Of a stretch of DNA of 64,000 nucleotides, positions 52,960 to 61,061 are shown piece after piece. The stretch spans positions 620,001-684,000 of the forward strand of contig OZ251578.1 of NCBI GenBank assembly GCA_965243835.1, written 5' to 3'. Position numbers and translations under genes: made by a program. The stretch comes from G965202665 sp965243835 (GTDB taxonomy: Bacteria; Actinomycetota; Acidimicrobiia; Spongiisociales; Spongiisociaceae). Below the pieces are notes generated by a model. That model had not been told where the DNA came from and made no database searches. It saw only the letters and a list, made by a program, of their open reading frames with translations. Every line of letters begins with the position of its first letter. Positions within the stretch are counted from its first letter, which is position 1.

Positions 52960-53390
52960 CGTCCGCCGTCCAAGTCCGACCCTTCATGGGCGGAGATCAT
53001 CTCCCGGATGTAGTCGGGAACCGGTTTGGGCTGAAACGTCTCGTGATCGACGATGACCTGGATTTGGGAGCCCTCCACCAGGGTTTGGCCGGTGGCGACA
53101 TCGGTGGTCCGGTAGTGGAAGGTGAGGGAGGAGGAGCCGATGCGGACCACCTTGACCCGGGTGCGCACCGTGTCCCCTATGACGGCCGAGCGGCGGTAGT
53201 CGATTTCGGTGCGGGCCAACACCACGTCGTCCCCGGCGGCGGTCATCCGCTTCCACGGACAACCGACGGCCTCCATGTAGTCGGTGAAGGCGTCGTCCCA
53301 ATAGACCAGGTAGGCCGCGTTGTAAACGATGCCCTGGGCGTCGCTGTCGGAGAATCTGATTTTGCGGTCGTAGAAGACGGGGTCGCTCAT
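52956..53390 (-). CDS. Acyl-CoA thioesterase, hotdog fold
   Basis: 144-residue 4-hydroxybenzoyl-CoA thioesterase/YbgC-type protein. The signature RFSDSDAQGIVYNAAYLVYWDDAFTDYM holds the catalytic Asp, followed by ARTEIDYRRSAVIGDTV and SLTFHYRTTD. It releases free acid from an acyl-CoA. It is tightly coupled to the downstream aminotransferase and 43 bp after the ferredoxin. Confidence 0.9.
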   Translation of the reverse strand: MSDPVFYDRKIRFSDSDAQGIVYNAAYLVYWDDAFTDYMEAVGCPWKRMTAAGDDVVLARTEIDYRRSAVIGDTVRTRVKVVRIGSSSLTFHYRTTDVATGQTLVEGSQIQVIVDHETFQPKPVPDYIREMISAHEGSDLDGGR

Positions 53391-53433
53391 AACCGCCACT
53401 TTAGGCGACCCGGCGGGGCCGGGTGCCCGCGGT

Positions 53434-53760
53434 TCACAAATCGCGGGCGGGCCAGGCGGCCACCAAGGGGTGATCCCGGTCCACGGGGGGGACGCGGCCC
53501 GCCCCGCCGGGGGAGTCGAGGCCGGCGATGTCGAAAAACTCGGCGTTGGCGGCCAAGAACGGCTCAAAGTCGGGAGGGGCGAATTCATCCGGGTAGATGG
53601 CTTCTACCGGGCACACCGGTTCGCACGCTCCGCAGTCGATGCATTCTCCGGGGTGGATGTAGAGCATCCGTCCGCCGGTGTATATGCAGTCCACCGGACA
53701 TTCGGCCACGCAGGCCGCGTCCTTCACGTCGATGCAGGGGGGGCCGATTACGTAGGCGAT
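53434..53760 (-). CDS. fdxA: 7Fe ferredoxin (FdxA type), probable AUC start
   Basis: Electron carrier with one 3Fe-4S and one 4Fe-4S cluster. CIDVKDAACVAECPVDCIYTGG and ECIDCGACEPVCPVEAIYPDE are the two cluster motifs. FdxA proteins begin M-x-Y-V-I; here the matching codons read ATC GCC TAC GTA ATC, so the start at 53760 seems to be ATC. No ATG, GTG or TTG lies in frame upstream for a long way. The next in-frame candidate, GTG 53727, falls after the first cluster cysteine. It probably serves the GMC dehydrogenase encoded upstream. Confidence 0.85.
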   Translation of the reverse strand: MAYVIGPPCIDVKDAACVAECPVDCIYTGGRMLYIHPGECIDCGACEPVCPVEAIYPDEFAPPDFEPFLAANAEFFDIAGLDSPGGAGRVPPVDRDHPLVAAWPARDL

Positions 53761-53779
53761 GGCGGTTCCGCCCCCGGTC

Positions 53780-54196
53780 TCATGGCCGGTAGCCGGGGTA
53801 ACGTTCGCAGACCCGTTCCAGCATGCCGTTTTCCACGTACGCGGGAGAGGCGGCCAGCGACAAAGGATGCGCTTCCTGGCCGGGGTAGCCGATCAACTCC
53901 CGCACCCGCGGGTTCAGGAAGTAGGCTCCCGCCGCCGCCAGGGACAGGACGGCGAACTCCTCCGGTTTGTCCGTCCGCAACTCCCGCACGAACCGGTCCG
54001 CCGGGCGTCCCGCCGCTTGGTCCAGGATGGCCCGCAAGGGCTCCGTCCAAGCGGGAACCGCCGCCAGGGTGCGGTCCAGAAGTTCTCCCGAAACTCCCGC
54101 CTGCGACGCCGACGGCTTCCCCGCCGCGGCCGGGATCAGCGCATCCGCCAACCCGTCCAGGGTTTTGCGCTGGGCGTCGGTGAGAGGGGAGGTCAC
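53780..54196 (-). CDS. Gluconate 2-dehydrogenase subunit 3-like small subunit
   Basis: 138-residue protein of the gluconate 2-dehydrogenase gamma-subunit type, the usual partner of membrane- or wall-located GMC dehydrogenases. LTDAQRKTLDGLADALIP, AVLSLAAAGAYFLNP and RELIGYPGQEAHPL match. No Tat signal is seen. The GTG start overlaps the GMC stop (GTGA). Confidence 0.82.
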   Translation of the reverse strand: MTSPLTDAQRKTLDGLADALIPAAAGKPSASQAGVSGELLDRTLAAVPAWTEPLRAILDQAAGRPADRFVRELRTDKPEEFAVLSLAAAGAYFLNPRVRELIGYPGQEAHPLSLAASPAYVENGMLERVCERYPGYRP

Positions 54197-55827
54197 GAGG
54201 TTTCCTGCTCCCGGCGGGCGCCGATCATGCGTTCCATCGCCCGCAAGGTGTTGGCCATTATGGTGGCGGTCGGGTTGACCGACCCGGCGGTCACGAACAC
54301 GCTCCCGTCCGTGATGAACAAGTTGGGAACGTCATGCGTCCGGCACCAACGGTCCACCACCGAGGAGGCGGGGTCGTCCCCCATGCGGGCGGTGCCCAGA
54401 TTGTGCCCGATCCCGGACGGCCATACTTCCCCGACGATGATTTCCGCCGCCCCGGCCGCCTCCGCAGCCTCCCTCGCCCGGGCCATGTTGAATTCCAGCA
54501 TGCGCCGGGTGTTGTCCGATATCCGGTATTCGATGCGGGCCGCGGGCAGACCCGAATCGTCGGTGGTTTCCGGGTCCAGGGTCACCCGGTTGCGCTCCTC
54601 GGGCAGGTCTTCGGTCTGGATTCCCCACGAGAAGGAATGACCGAAAATGTCATCGGAGGCCCGGTGGAAAGATTCTCCCCACACACGGTCGAACTCCTCC
54701 CGGCCGCGGTCGGTCAGATGGTCGAAAAGGGCGAACAACGGGCCGCCGCGCGGACAGGCGTTCCATTTGCTTCCCCGCACAAAGTCGTGTTCGGGGCGGG
54801 TTTCGGCGAACTGCAAGGAGTAGATATTCTGCCCCCACGGACCCCGCCAGCTTTCAATGCCTTCCTCCAGGACGGCGGTTACCGTCTGATAGGGATGTTG
54901 CATCAACCGTCTCCCCACCAGGCCCGACGAGTTGGCCAGCCCGTCCGGATGCAGGGAGGAGGCGGACAGCAACAGGAGGCGGGAGGTGCCGATTCCGTTG
55001 GCGGCCAGGATCACCACTTCCCCCGGTTGCAACCGCTCCGTTCCCTCCCGGTCCACGTACACCGCCCCCCGGGCCCGGCCTTGCGCGTCCAGCGGGATTT
55101 GCGTGACGCGGGCTTCGGTTACCAGGAGCACTCCGTTGTCCAAAGCCCGCGGCCAGTGGGTGAGAAGCCCGTTGGCTTTCGCGTTCTCCGGACAGCCGAT
55201 AATGCATGTCCCCCGGCGCTGGCAGGCCTGCAGGTTATGGCGGGCCCGGGCGGAGATGGCGTTGCTCCCCGGCCACCAGTGCCATCCCATCTTGTCCATT
55301 CCCCGGGCGGCGGCCATTCCCACCTTGCCGATGGGAACCGGCGGGTTGGGGTAGTCCAGTTCCGGGAAAGCCGGGTCGCCGGCCAATCCGGACACCGACA
55401 TGTCCCGGGTGGCCCGTTGATAAAAGGGGGCCAGGTCCTTCCAGTCGATGGGCCAGTCATCGGCCACCCCGTCCCGGGACCGCACCCGGAAGTCGGAGGG
55501 CAGCAAAGGGTGCCACATCCCCGCCCACTGCACCAGCCCTCCCCCCACTCCGTTGTACATCACCGGACGCACCTCGGCTTGCCCCGTAACCGGATAGTCG
55601 GCCGCCGCCCGGCGGGCGTTTTGGTCGGGGTTCCATTTTCCCAGCCAGGACAGTTCCGCCTCGGGTTCGGCGCTCAGGTAGTCGGCGGTGTTGGACCAAC
55701 CGCCCTGTTCCAGGCACGCCACCTTGAAGCCGGCCGCGGCCAAAGCGTCGGCGGCGACGGTGCCCGACGCCCCGGCGCCTACAATCACTACCTCGGCCGC
55801 ATCATCCCGACCGCGATTTGTCATCAT
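54193..55827 (-). CDS. GMC-family FAD oxidoreductase (gluconate dehydrogenase-like large subunit)
   Basis: 544 residues. FAD-binding VIVGAGASGTVAADALAAAG, GVGGGLVQWAGMWHP, CIIGCPENAKANG, VILAANGIGTSRLL, catalytic-His region GHNLGTARMGDDPASSVVD and the C-terminal GSVNPTATIMANTLRAMERM are hallmarks of the gluconate/sorbitol dehydrogenase branch. It oxidises a sugar, sugar acid or alcohol and passes electrons on, plausibly to the adjacent ferredoxin. First gene of its operon, divergent from the XRE-cupin regulator, 39 bp apart. Confidence 0.92.
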   Translation of the reverse strand: MMTNRGRDDAAEVVIVGAGASGTVAADALAAAGFKVACLEQGGWSNTADYLSAEPEAELSWLGKWNPDQNARRAAADYPVTGQAEVRPVMYNGVGGGLVQWAGMWHPLLPSDFRVRSRDGVADDWPIDWKDLAPFYQRATRDMSVSGLAGDPAFPELDYPNPPVPIGKVGMAAARGMDKMGWHWWPGSNAISARARHNLQACQRRGTCIIGCPENAKANGLLTHWPRALDNGVLLVTEARVTQIPLDAQGRARGAVYVDREGTERLQPGEVVILAANGIGTSRLLLLSASSLHPDGLANSSGLVGRRLMQHPYQTVTAVLEEGIESWRGPWGQNIYSLQFAETRPEHDFVRGSKWNACPRGGPLFALFDHLTDRGREEFDRVWGESFHRASDDIFGHSFSWGIQTEDLPEERNRVTLDPETTDDSGLPAARIEYRISDNTRRMLEFNMARAREAAEAAGAAEIIVGEVWPSGIGHNLGTARMGDDPASSVVDRWCRTHDVPNLFITDGSVFVTAGSVNPTATIMANTLRAMERMIGARREQETS

Positions 55828-55842
55828 ATTGAAATCATACTA

Positions 55843-55848
55843 TATAAT
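55843..55848 (+). promoter_or_regulatory. -10 box of the XRE-cupin regulator
   Basis: Perfect TATAAT in the 39-bp gap between divergent genes; TTGTCA 19 bp upstream is a weak -35. Transcription would begin near 55855, at the AGGAGG ribosome site. Confidence 0.5.
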
Positions 55849-55866
55849 GAAGACAGGAGGTGCGCT

Positions 55867-56505
55867 ATTTTAACCGCTCACAGTTCCAAGACGCTGGAAT
55901 GGCATCATCCCCAAACGAGGGAGCCGTCCCCCGGTTCCGACCGGCCCTCCATAACCGTAACGGAGGTGGGCGACCGGATTCGCCGGTTGCGCAAGGCGCA
56001 GGGCAAAACCTTGGAGCAGTTGGCCGGGGCGGCCGGGGTCAGCGCCGGGTTGCTCTCGCAGGTGGAACGGGGACAGGGCAATCCTTCTTTCAGTTCCCTG
56101 GTGCAGATCGCGCACAGCCTGGGGGTGGCGGTGGCGCGGCTGGTGGCGGACGAGGGGTTGGCGTCGCCGGTGGTGCGCCGGGAGGAGCGCCTCCGCCTCG
56201 ACTTGGGGGAAAGCAACGACCTGATCACGGCCGAGTTGCTCACCCCCCGTTTGGACAGCGCCTTCGAGGTAATCAAGGTCACGACCCAGCCCGGCTACTC
56301 CAGCGAGTCGACCCCGTTTGTGCATGCCGGAGAAGAATGCAGCGTGGTGTTGGAAGGAACCCAGGCCTACATAGTCGGGGGGGTGCGGTACGTGTTGCGG
56401 GCCGGGGACGCCATCTCCTACAAGTCCACTATCCCGCACTGGTACGAGAACCCGGGCGACGTCCCCTCGGTATCGTTGTCGATGATCACCCCGCCCAGTT
56501 TCTGA
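55867..56505 (+). CDS. XRE-cupin transcriptional regulator, probable AUU start
   Basis: About 212 residues. The N-terminal helix-turn-helix is IRRLRKAQGKTLEQLAGAAG to SLLSQVERGQGNPSFSSL-type residues, and the C-terminal half is a cupin sensor (TPFVHAGEECSVVLEGT, YRAGD-like RAGDAISYKSTIPHWYENPG). Such proteins sense small carboxylates or amines and control the neighbouring catabolic genes. An ideal AGGAGG (55855-55860) lies 6 bases before an ATT codon at 55867; the first canonical in-frame start is GTG 55966, without a good ribosome site but possible. It is followed 22 bp later by the FAD oxidoreductase gene. Confidence 0.8.
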   Translation: MLTAHSSKTLEWHHPQTREPSPGSDRPSITVTEVGDRIRRLRKAQGKTLEQLAGAAGVSAGLLSQVERGQGNPSFSSLVQIAHSLGVAVARLVADEGLASPVVRREERLRLDLGESNDLITAELLTPRLDSAFEVIKVTTQPGYSSESTPFVHAGEECSVVLEGTQAYIVGGVRYVLRAGDAISYKSTIPHWYENPGDVPSVSLSMITPPSF

Positions 56506-56527
56506 GGCGGCCGATGAAAGAGGTTGG

Positions 56528-57907
56528 ATGATGGAACAGGCCCCCGCTCCGGTTGTGACCGAATCGGCCCCGGTGGTGGCTCAATCCGACGTGGCGGTGG
56601 TGGGGGGCGGCCCGGCCGGTTTGGCGGCGGCGGTGGCGGCCGCCCGCAACGGGGCCTCGGTGACCTTGCTGGAGCGCTACCCCTACCTGGGCGGTTTGGC
56701 GGCCGGGGGGATGGTGCTGGTGTTGGACGACTTCGTGGACGGGGCGGAGGAGATCACGGTGCGGGGCTTGGCGCAGGAGATGGTGGAGCGGATGGAGCGC
56801 CTGGGGTTGGCCGTCTACCCGCCCCCCGAGGACCGGTTGTTCAGCGAGGAAATGTGGCGGAAATGGGCCCGCTGGGGGCTGTTTGACATTTACCAGTCGG
56901 GAAGTATGAAAAACATCGTGTACGCGGCGGCTTTCGACCCGGACGGATGGAAGCGGGTCTCCAACGACTTGGTGGAAGAGGAGGGGATCAACCTGCGCCT
57001 GCACTCCTGGTACGCCGCCCCGGTTATGGAAGGGGATACCATCACCGGGGTGATCTGCCGCACCAAGAACGGTTTGCAGACGGTGCGGGCGCAGGTGGTG
57101 GTGGACGCCAGCGGGGACGCCGATGTGGCCGCCAGCGCCGGGGCCTCCCATGTGGAGGGCGGATACATGGTGACCACCGTCTTTCGTTTGGGCAACGTGG
57201 ACACCGCGGCCGCGGAACGGTTCGAGGAGGAGCACCCGCGACAATGCCACGATGTGAACCGCGCCGCGCGGCGCATCCTGGGCGGTTCCTGGGCGCATTG
57301 GTGGTTGAAAACCCCGTTGCCGGGGGTGGTGTGGTGCAACTGCCCGCACATGAACGGCTACGACGGGTTGAGCCCCGAATCCCTGACCGAGGCCGATCGG
57401 GAGGGGCGCAAGCGCATCGCCCGCTTGCTGGAGTACGTCCGGGAGCATTACCCCGGTTTCGCCGACGCGGTGGTGATCGACGTGGCCCCCCAGATCGGGG
57501 TGCGGCAATCCCGCCTCATCCGGGGCGACTACGTGGTGACCAAGGACGACGTGGTGAACCGGGTGCATTTCCCGGACAGCGTGGCCCGGGGCCGGGGCTA
57601 CTACACCCCGTACCGGGCCATGCTTCCGCAGGGGGTGGAGAACCTGTTGGCGGCGGGCCGCCACTATTCGGCCGACCCCGACGCCCAGAAGATGTCCCGG
57701 GAGATACCGCCCTGCATGGCGATGGGGGAGGCGGCGGGGACGGCGGCCGCGCAAGCCGTGCGCCGGGGGGCGACGGTGCGGGAAGTGGACGTGCCGGAGT
57801 TGCAGAAGCGGTTGCGGGAGCAGGGGGCCGACCCGGGCGACATCCCCTCCCCCCGGGCTACGGTGGCGGCTCCGGAGCCCTCCCCGGTCGGGGCGGCGGC
57901 CGGATGA
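56528..57907 (+). CDS. FAD-dependent oxidoreductase (FAD-dependent succinate dehydrogenase/HdrA-like fold)
   Basis: 459 residues of the PF12831-type FAD oxidoreductase family. DVAVVGGGPAGLAAAVAAARNGASVTLLERYPYLGG is the FAD site, VVVDASGDADVAASAGA and GEAAGTAAAQAVRRGATVREVDVPELQKRLREQGA the typical end. Family members oxidise or rearrange unusual carboxylates; the substrate is unknown. Operon with a CoA-transferase (ATGA overlap) and an enoyl-CoA hydratase. Confidence 0.87.
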   Translation: MMEQAPAPVVTESAPVVAQSDVAVVGGGPAGLAAAVAAARNGASVTLLERYPYLGGLAAGGMVLVLDDFVDGAEEITVRGLAQEMVERMERLGLAVYPPPEDRLFSEEMWRKWARWGLFDIYQSGSMKNIVYAAAFDPDGWKRVSNDLVEEEGINLRLHSWYAAPVMEGDTITGVICRTKNGLQTVRAQVVVDASGDADVAASAGASHVEGGYMVTTVFRLGNVDTAAAERFEEEHPRQCHDVNRAARRILGGSWAHWWLKTPLPGVVWCNCPHMNGYDGLSPESLTEADREGRKRIARLLEYVREHYPGFADAVVIDVAPQIGVRQSRLIRGDYVVTKDDVVNRVHFPDSVARGRGYYTPYRAMLPQGVENLLAAGRHYSADPDAQKMSREIPPCMAMGEAAGTAAAQAVRRGATVREVDVPELQKRLREQGADPGDIPSPRATVAAPEPSPVGAAAG

Positions 57908-59085
57908 ACTCCTCCCAGCCCCTGGCGGGGGTGCGGGTCCTGGATTTCACGCAGATCGTGATGGGCCCGTCCGCCACCCAGATGCTGGGCGATTACGGGG
58001 CGGAGGTGCTGAAAATCGAACGCCCCGCCGGGGATATTTTCCGGCACGCCCTGGCCGCGGTGGACGAAGACGGCCTGTTGCATCCGGCCTTCAGTTCCGT
58101 CAATCGCAACAAGCGCAGTTGCCTGGTGGATGTCCGGACCGAGGCGGGCAGGACGCTTATGTACGACTTGGCGCGGCGGGCGGATGCGATGGTCAACAAC
58201 TATCGGCCGGGGGTGATGGAGCGGCTCGGCCTCGGCTATGAGCGACTGGCGAAAATCAACCCCCGCCTCATCTACGCCGAAGGCACCGGCTTTGGGCCGG
58301 AGGGCCCCTATGCGCACAAGGGCGGGCAGGACATTCTGGCCCAGGCGATGACCGGGGCCATGTCCCACAAAGCCGATCCCTCCCACCCCACTCTCATCTA
58401 CCCCGTTTCCCTGGCCGACTACACGGCGGGGATGAACATGGTACAGGGGATACTGCTGGCCCTCATCGAACGGGAGCGCAGCGGGTTGGGGCAGAAGGTG
58501 GAGGTCAATCTCTACGATTCGCTTCTGGCCATGCAGCATCAGGAGGCCGCCATCCGTTTGATGCGGGAGCGGGATTTCAACTGGGCGCAGACCCCGCTCA
58601 CCGGGACGTTCGCCGCCGCCGACGGGGAAGTGGTGATCGTGGGGGCGTTCAAACCCAATCCGTTGCGGGACATCTGCCGGGCTCTGGACCTGGAGGACCT
58701 GTCCGCCCGTCCCGAATACCGGGACTTCGCCTCCCAGTCCCGCCATCGGGCGCAGTTGCAAAAACTCTTGGCGGAGGCCATCGCCCCCCTCCCGGCCGCG
58801 GAGGTGATTAACCGGTTGGAGGAACAGGACATCCTGTGCGCGCCGGTGCGCACCATGGCCGAAGCGGTCGGCGACCCGCACACCGCCTCCATGATTTGGG
58901 AAATGGAACGGCCCGACCGGCCGCCCTTGCGCACCATCGGTTCCGCCATTCACCTGTCCCGCACCCCGGCCCGGCCCGTCCGTCCGCCGCCCGCTCCCGG
59001 GGAAGGGGGGGAGGAGGCCCTGCGGGAATACGGGATAAGCCCCGGGCGCATCCGGGAACTGCGGGAAAGCGGGGTTCTGGGATGA
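57904..59085 (+). CDS. CaiB/BaiF family III CoA-transferase
   Basis: 393 residues. VRVLDFTQIVMGPSATQMLGDYGAEVLKIE, NYRPGVMERLGLGYERL, and the catalytic Asp in GGQDILAQAM (Asp143) identify the family. It activates a carboxylic acid by CoA exchange, feeding the hydratase encoded next. ATGA overlaps on both sides indicate strict co-translation. Confidence 0.94.
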   Translation: MNSSQPLAGVRVLDFTQIVMGPSATQMLGDYGAEVLKIERPAGDIFRHALAAVDEDGLLHPAFSSVNRNKRSCLVDVRTEAGRTLMYDLARRADAMVNNYRPGVMERLGLGYERLAKINPRLIYAEGTGFGPEGPYAHKGGQDILAQAMTGAMSHKADPSHPTLIYPVSLADYTAGMNMVQGILLALIERERSGLGQKVEVNLYDSLLAMQHQEAAIRLMRERDFNWAQTPLTGTFAAADGEVVIVGAFKPNPLRDICRALDLEDLSARPEYRDFASQSRHRAQLQKLLAEAIAPLPAAEVINRLEEQDILCAPVRTMAEAVGDPHTASMIWEMERPDRPPLRTIGSAIHLSRTPARPVRPPPAPGEGGEEALREYGISPGRIRELRESGVLG

Positions 59086-59858
59086 GCATTGATTTCCGGG
59101 TGTCCGATAACGTGGCCTGGGTGACCATAAACCGTCCGGAGCGGCTCAACGCCGTCGACGAGCATCATCAGCAGGAGTTGCGGAGGGCGTGGGAAAGCAT
59201 CGAGGCGGACCGCGCGGTGCGGGCGGTGGTCCTCACCGGGGCCGGCGACCGGGCTTTCTGCGCCGGGGACGACATTCGCAGCGACGAGGGCAAAACGGGA
59301 GTGGATTATTGGCTGCAGGCCCGTCCGCAGGGTTTCGGATATCTGACTTTGCGTACCACGTTGGACGTCCCGGTGCTGGCCCGGGTCAACGGCTACGCCT
59401 TGGGCGGAGGGCTGGAGTTGGTAATCGGGTGCGACTTGGCGGTGGCCTCCGACCGGGCCTGGCTGGGTTTCACCGAACCGCGTCTGGGGCGGTTGCCGTT
59501 GGACGGCGGGATAGTTTCCCTGGCCCGTCAGTTGCCCGCCAAATGGGCCATGGAGATTCTGCTCACCGGCCGCCGGTTCGCCGCCGCCGAGGCGCACGCC
59601 TTGGGTCTGGTGAACGAGGTGGTCCCCCACGAGGAACTGGACGGGGCGGTGGAGCGCTGGCTGGAAGACCTGCTGGCCTGCGGGCCGCTGGCGTTGCGGG
59701 CCATCAAGCAGATCGTGCGCCGCACCCCTCATATGTCGGCCGCCGAGGCCCGGATGACCAACCTGCCCGCCCTGATCGAAGTTCTGGGTTCGGAGGATGG
59801 CGAGGAGGGGGTGCGGGCTTTCCGGGAGAAACGACCTCCGGTTTGGAAAGGAAAATAA
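59082..59858 (+). CDS. Enoyl-CoA hydratase/isomerase (crotonase)
   Basis: 258-residue crotonase. VTINRPERLNAVD, the oxyanion-hole AFCAGDDI, ALGGGLELVIGCDLAVASD and GFTEPRLGRLPLDGG are present; both catalytic glutamates (in GGLEL and FTEPR) are kept, so hydratase chemistry is plausible. Third gene of the regulator-controlled catabolic operon. Confidence 0.93.
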   Translation: MSIDFRVSDNVAWVTINRPERLNAVDEHHQQELRRAWESIEADRAVRAVVLTGAGDRAFCAGDDIRSDEGKTGVDYWLQARPQGFGYLTLRTTLDVPVLARVNGYALGGGLELVIGCDLAVASDRAWLGFTEPRLGRLPLDGGIVSLARQLPAKWAMEILLTGRRFAAAEAHALGLVNEVVPHEELDGAVERWLEDLLACGPLALRAIKQIVRRTPHMSAAEARMTNLPALIEVLGSEDGEEGVRAFREKRPPVWKGK

Positions 59859-59871
59859 ACTCGCTATTTAG

Positions 59872-59900
59872 GCAACAAATTAAAAAAACCAGATTATAAT
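59872..59900 (+). promoter_or_regulatory. Promoter of the BMP-type transporter operon
   Basis: Perfect -10 TATAAT (59895-59900) in an AT-rich 81-bp gap; a partial -35 (GCAACA, 59872-59877) is 17 bp upstream. Confidence 0.5.
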
Positions 59901-59939
59901 GAAGATAAGGTTTCGGTTACCGGAAGGGAGAAGACCCGA

Positions 59940-61061
59940 ATGAAGACCTTGAAATTGGGCAAGTACTTGACCGCGGGCCTGGTTCTGGCATTGGCCGCCG
60001 CCGCTTGCGGAGGCGGCGACGCTGAGCCGGCCGCTACTACCGCCCCGACCACTACGGCGGCTCCGACCACAACCGCCGCCCCCGCCGAGACGGCGGCCCC
60101 GACTACTACCGCGGCTCCTACTACCATGGCGGAGCCCGCCGAGCCGCCCAAGGTGGCGTTGGTGGTAAACCAGCCGGCGGGGGACCGGGGTCCGGTGGAC
60201 GACATGGTGCGGGGCCTGCAACGGGTAGAGGACGAGTTTGGGGCGGAGACCACTTTTATCGAGGCCCTGGATCCTTCCACCTTTGAGACCACCCTCCGCA
60301 ATCTGGGCAACCAGGGTACGGACGTAGTGGCGGTTACATTTCCGCCCATGGGAGAGGCGTTGGCGGCGGTGGCCCCCGACTTCCCCGACACCCGCTGGAT
60401 CCATGTCTTCGGGTCGGCGCTGGATATGCCCAACGTGGTCACCATCGAGTTGGAGAACCACAAGGCGATGTACCTGGCGGGCATCATGGCCGGGGCTTTG
60501 AACACCACCGGCAAAATCGGATACGTGGGGGGCGTGTCCATTCCCTCTCTCAACGCCGACTACAACGCGTTCGTGATGGCGGCCCAATCCCAGAACCCCG
60601 ACATAACCGCGGAGGCGGCCTTCATCGGCACTTTCGGAGACCCGGCCAAGGCCCGGGAGTTGGCGGCGGCCCTCTATGACAACGGGGCGGACATCATAAT
60701 GATGGCGGGCGCGGGCGGAGACGCGGGCATCATACAAGCCGCCGAAGAAAAAGGGGCCTGGGCGATGGGCGGTTCGGAGGAATACTTCACCAGCGATGCG
60801 GTGCTCGTCTCCGCTACCATATACTGGGCAGATTACGTCTTCGGCCAAACGCAGAACGCGCTCGGCGACGACTACTCGCCCGGGCATGTGATCGAGGGCG
60901 TGGCGTCCGGAGGTATTGATATCGTGGTGAGCCCGACGGTACTGGAAAACGGCCCGGCGGAGGTGGTGGAGAAGATCAACGCCGCCCTGCCCTTGATCGA
61001 CGAAGCCCGTTCCCAAGTGCGCAGCGGGGAACTGGACATTCCGTTCATACCCGACCTATGA
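59940..61061 (+). CDS. BMP-family substrate-binding lipoprotein (nucleoside-type ABC importer)
   Basis: 373 residues. The signal peptide ends in a lipobox (LAAAACGG), so the protein is lipid-anchored on the outer face of the membrane. A Thr/Ala/Pro linker of about 40 residues precedes the BMP/PnrA domain (VALVVNQPAGDRGPVDDM, IGYVGGVSIPSLNADYNAF, GADIIMMAGAGGDAGI). BMP proteins bind purine nucleosides or related compounds. First gene of the importer; the ATPase gene overlaps its stop (ATGA). Confidence 0.92.
   Translation: MKTLKLGKYLTAGLVLALAAAACGGGDAEPAATTAPTTTAAPTTTAAPAETAAPTTTAAPTTMAEPAEPPKVALVVNQPAGDRGPVDDMVRGLQRVEDEFGAETTFIEALDPSTFETTLRNLGNQGTDVVAVTFPPMGEALAAVAPDFPDTRWIHVFGSALDMPNVVTIELENHKAMYLAGIMAGALNTTGKIGYVGGVSIPSLNADYNAFVMAAQSQNPDITAEAAFIGTFGDPAKARELAAALYDNGADIIMMAGAGGDAGIIQAAEEKGAWAMGGSEEYFTSDAVLVSATIYWADYVFGQTQNALGDDYSPGHVIEGVASGGIDIVVSPTVLENGPAEVVEKINAALPLIDEARSQVRSGELDIPFIPDL

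Noticed and set aside
55860..56531. 223-codon frame starting GTG right after AGGAGG
   Set aside because: It is a shifted frame over the XRE-cupin gene; its translation is Gly/Arg-rich and has no domain, whereas the other frame has a clear HTH and cupin.
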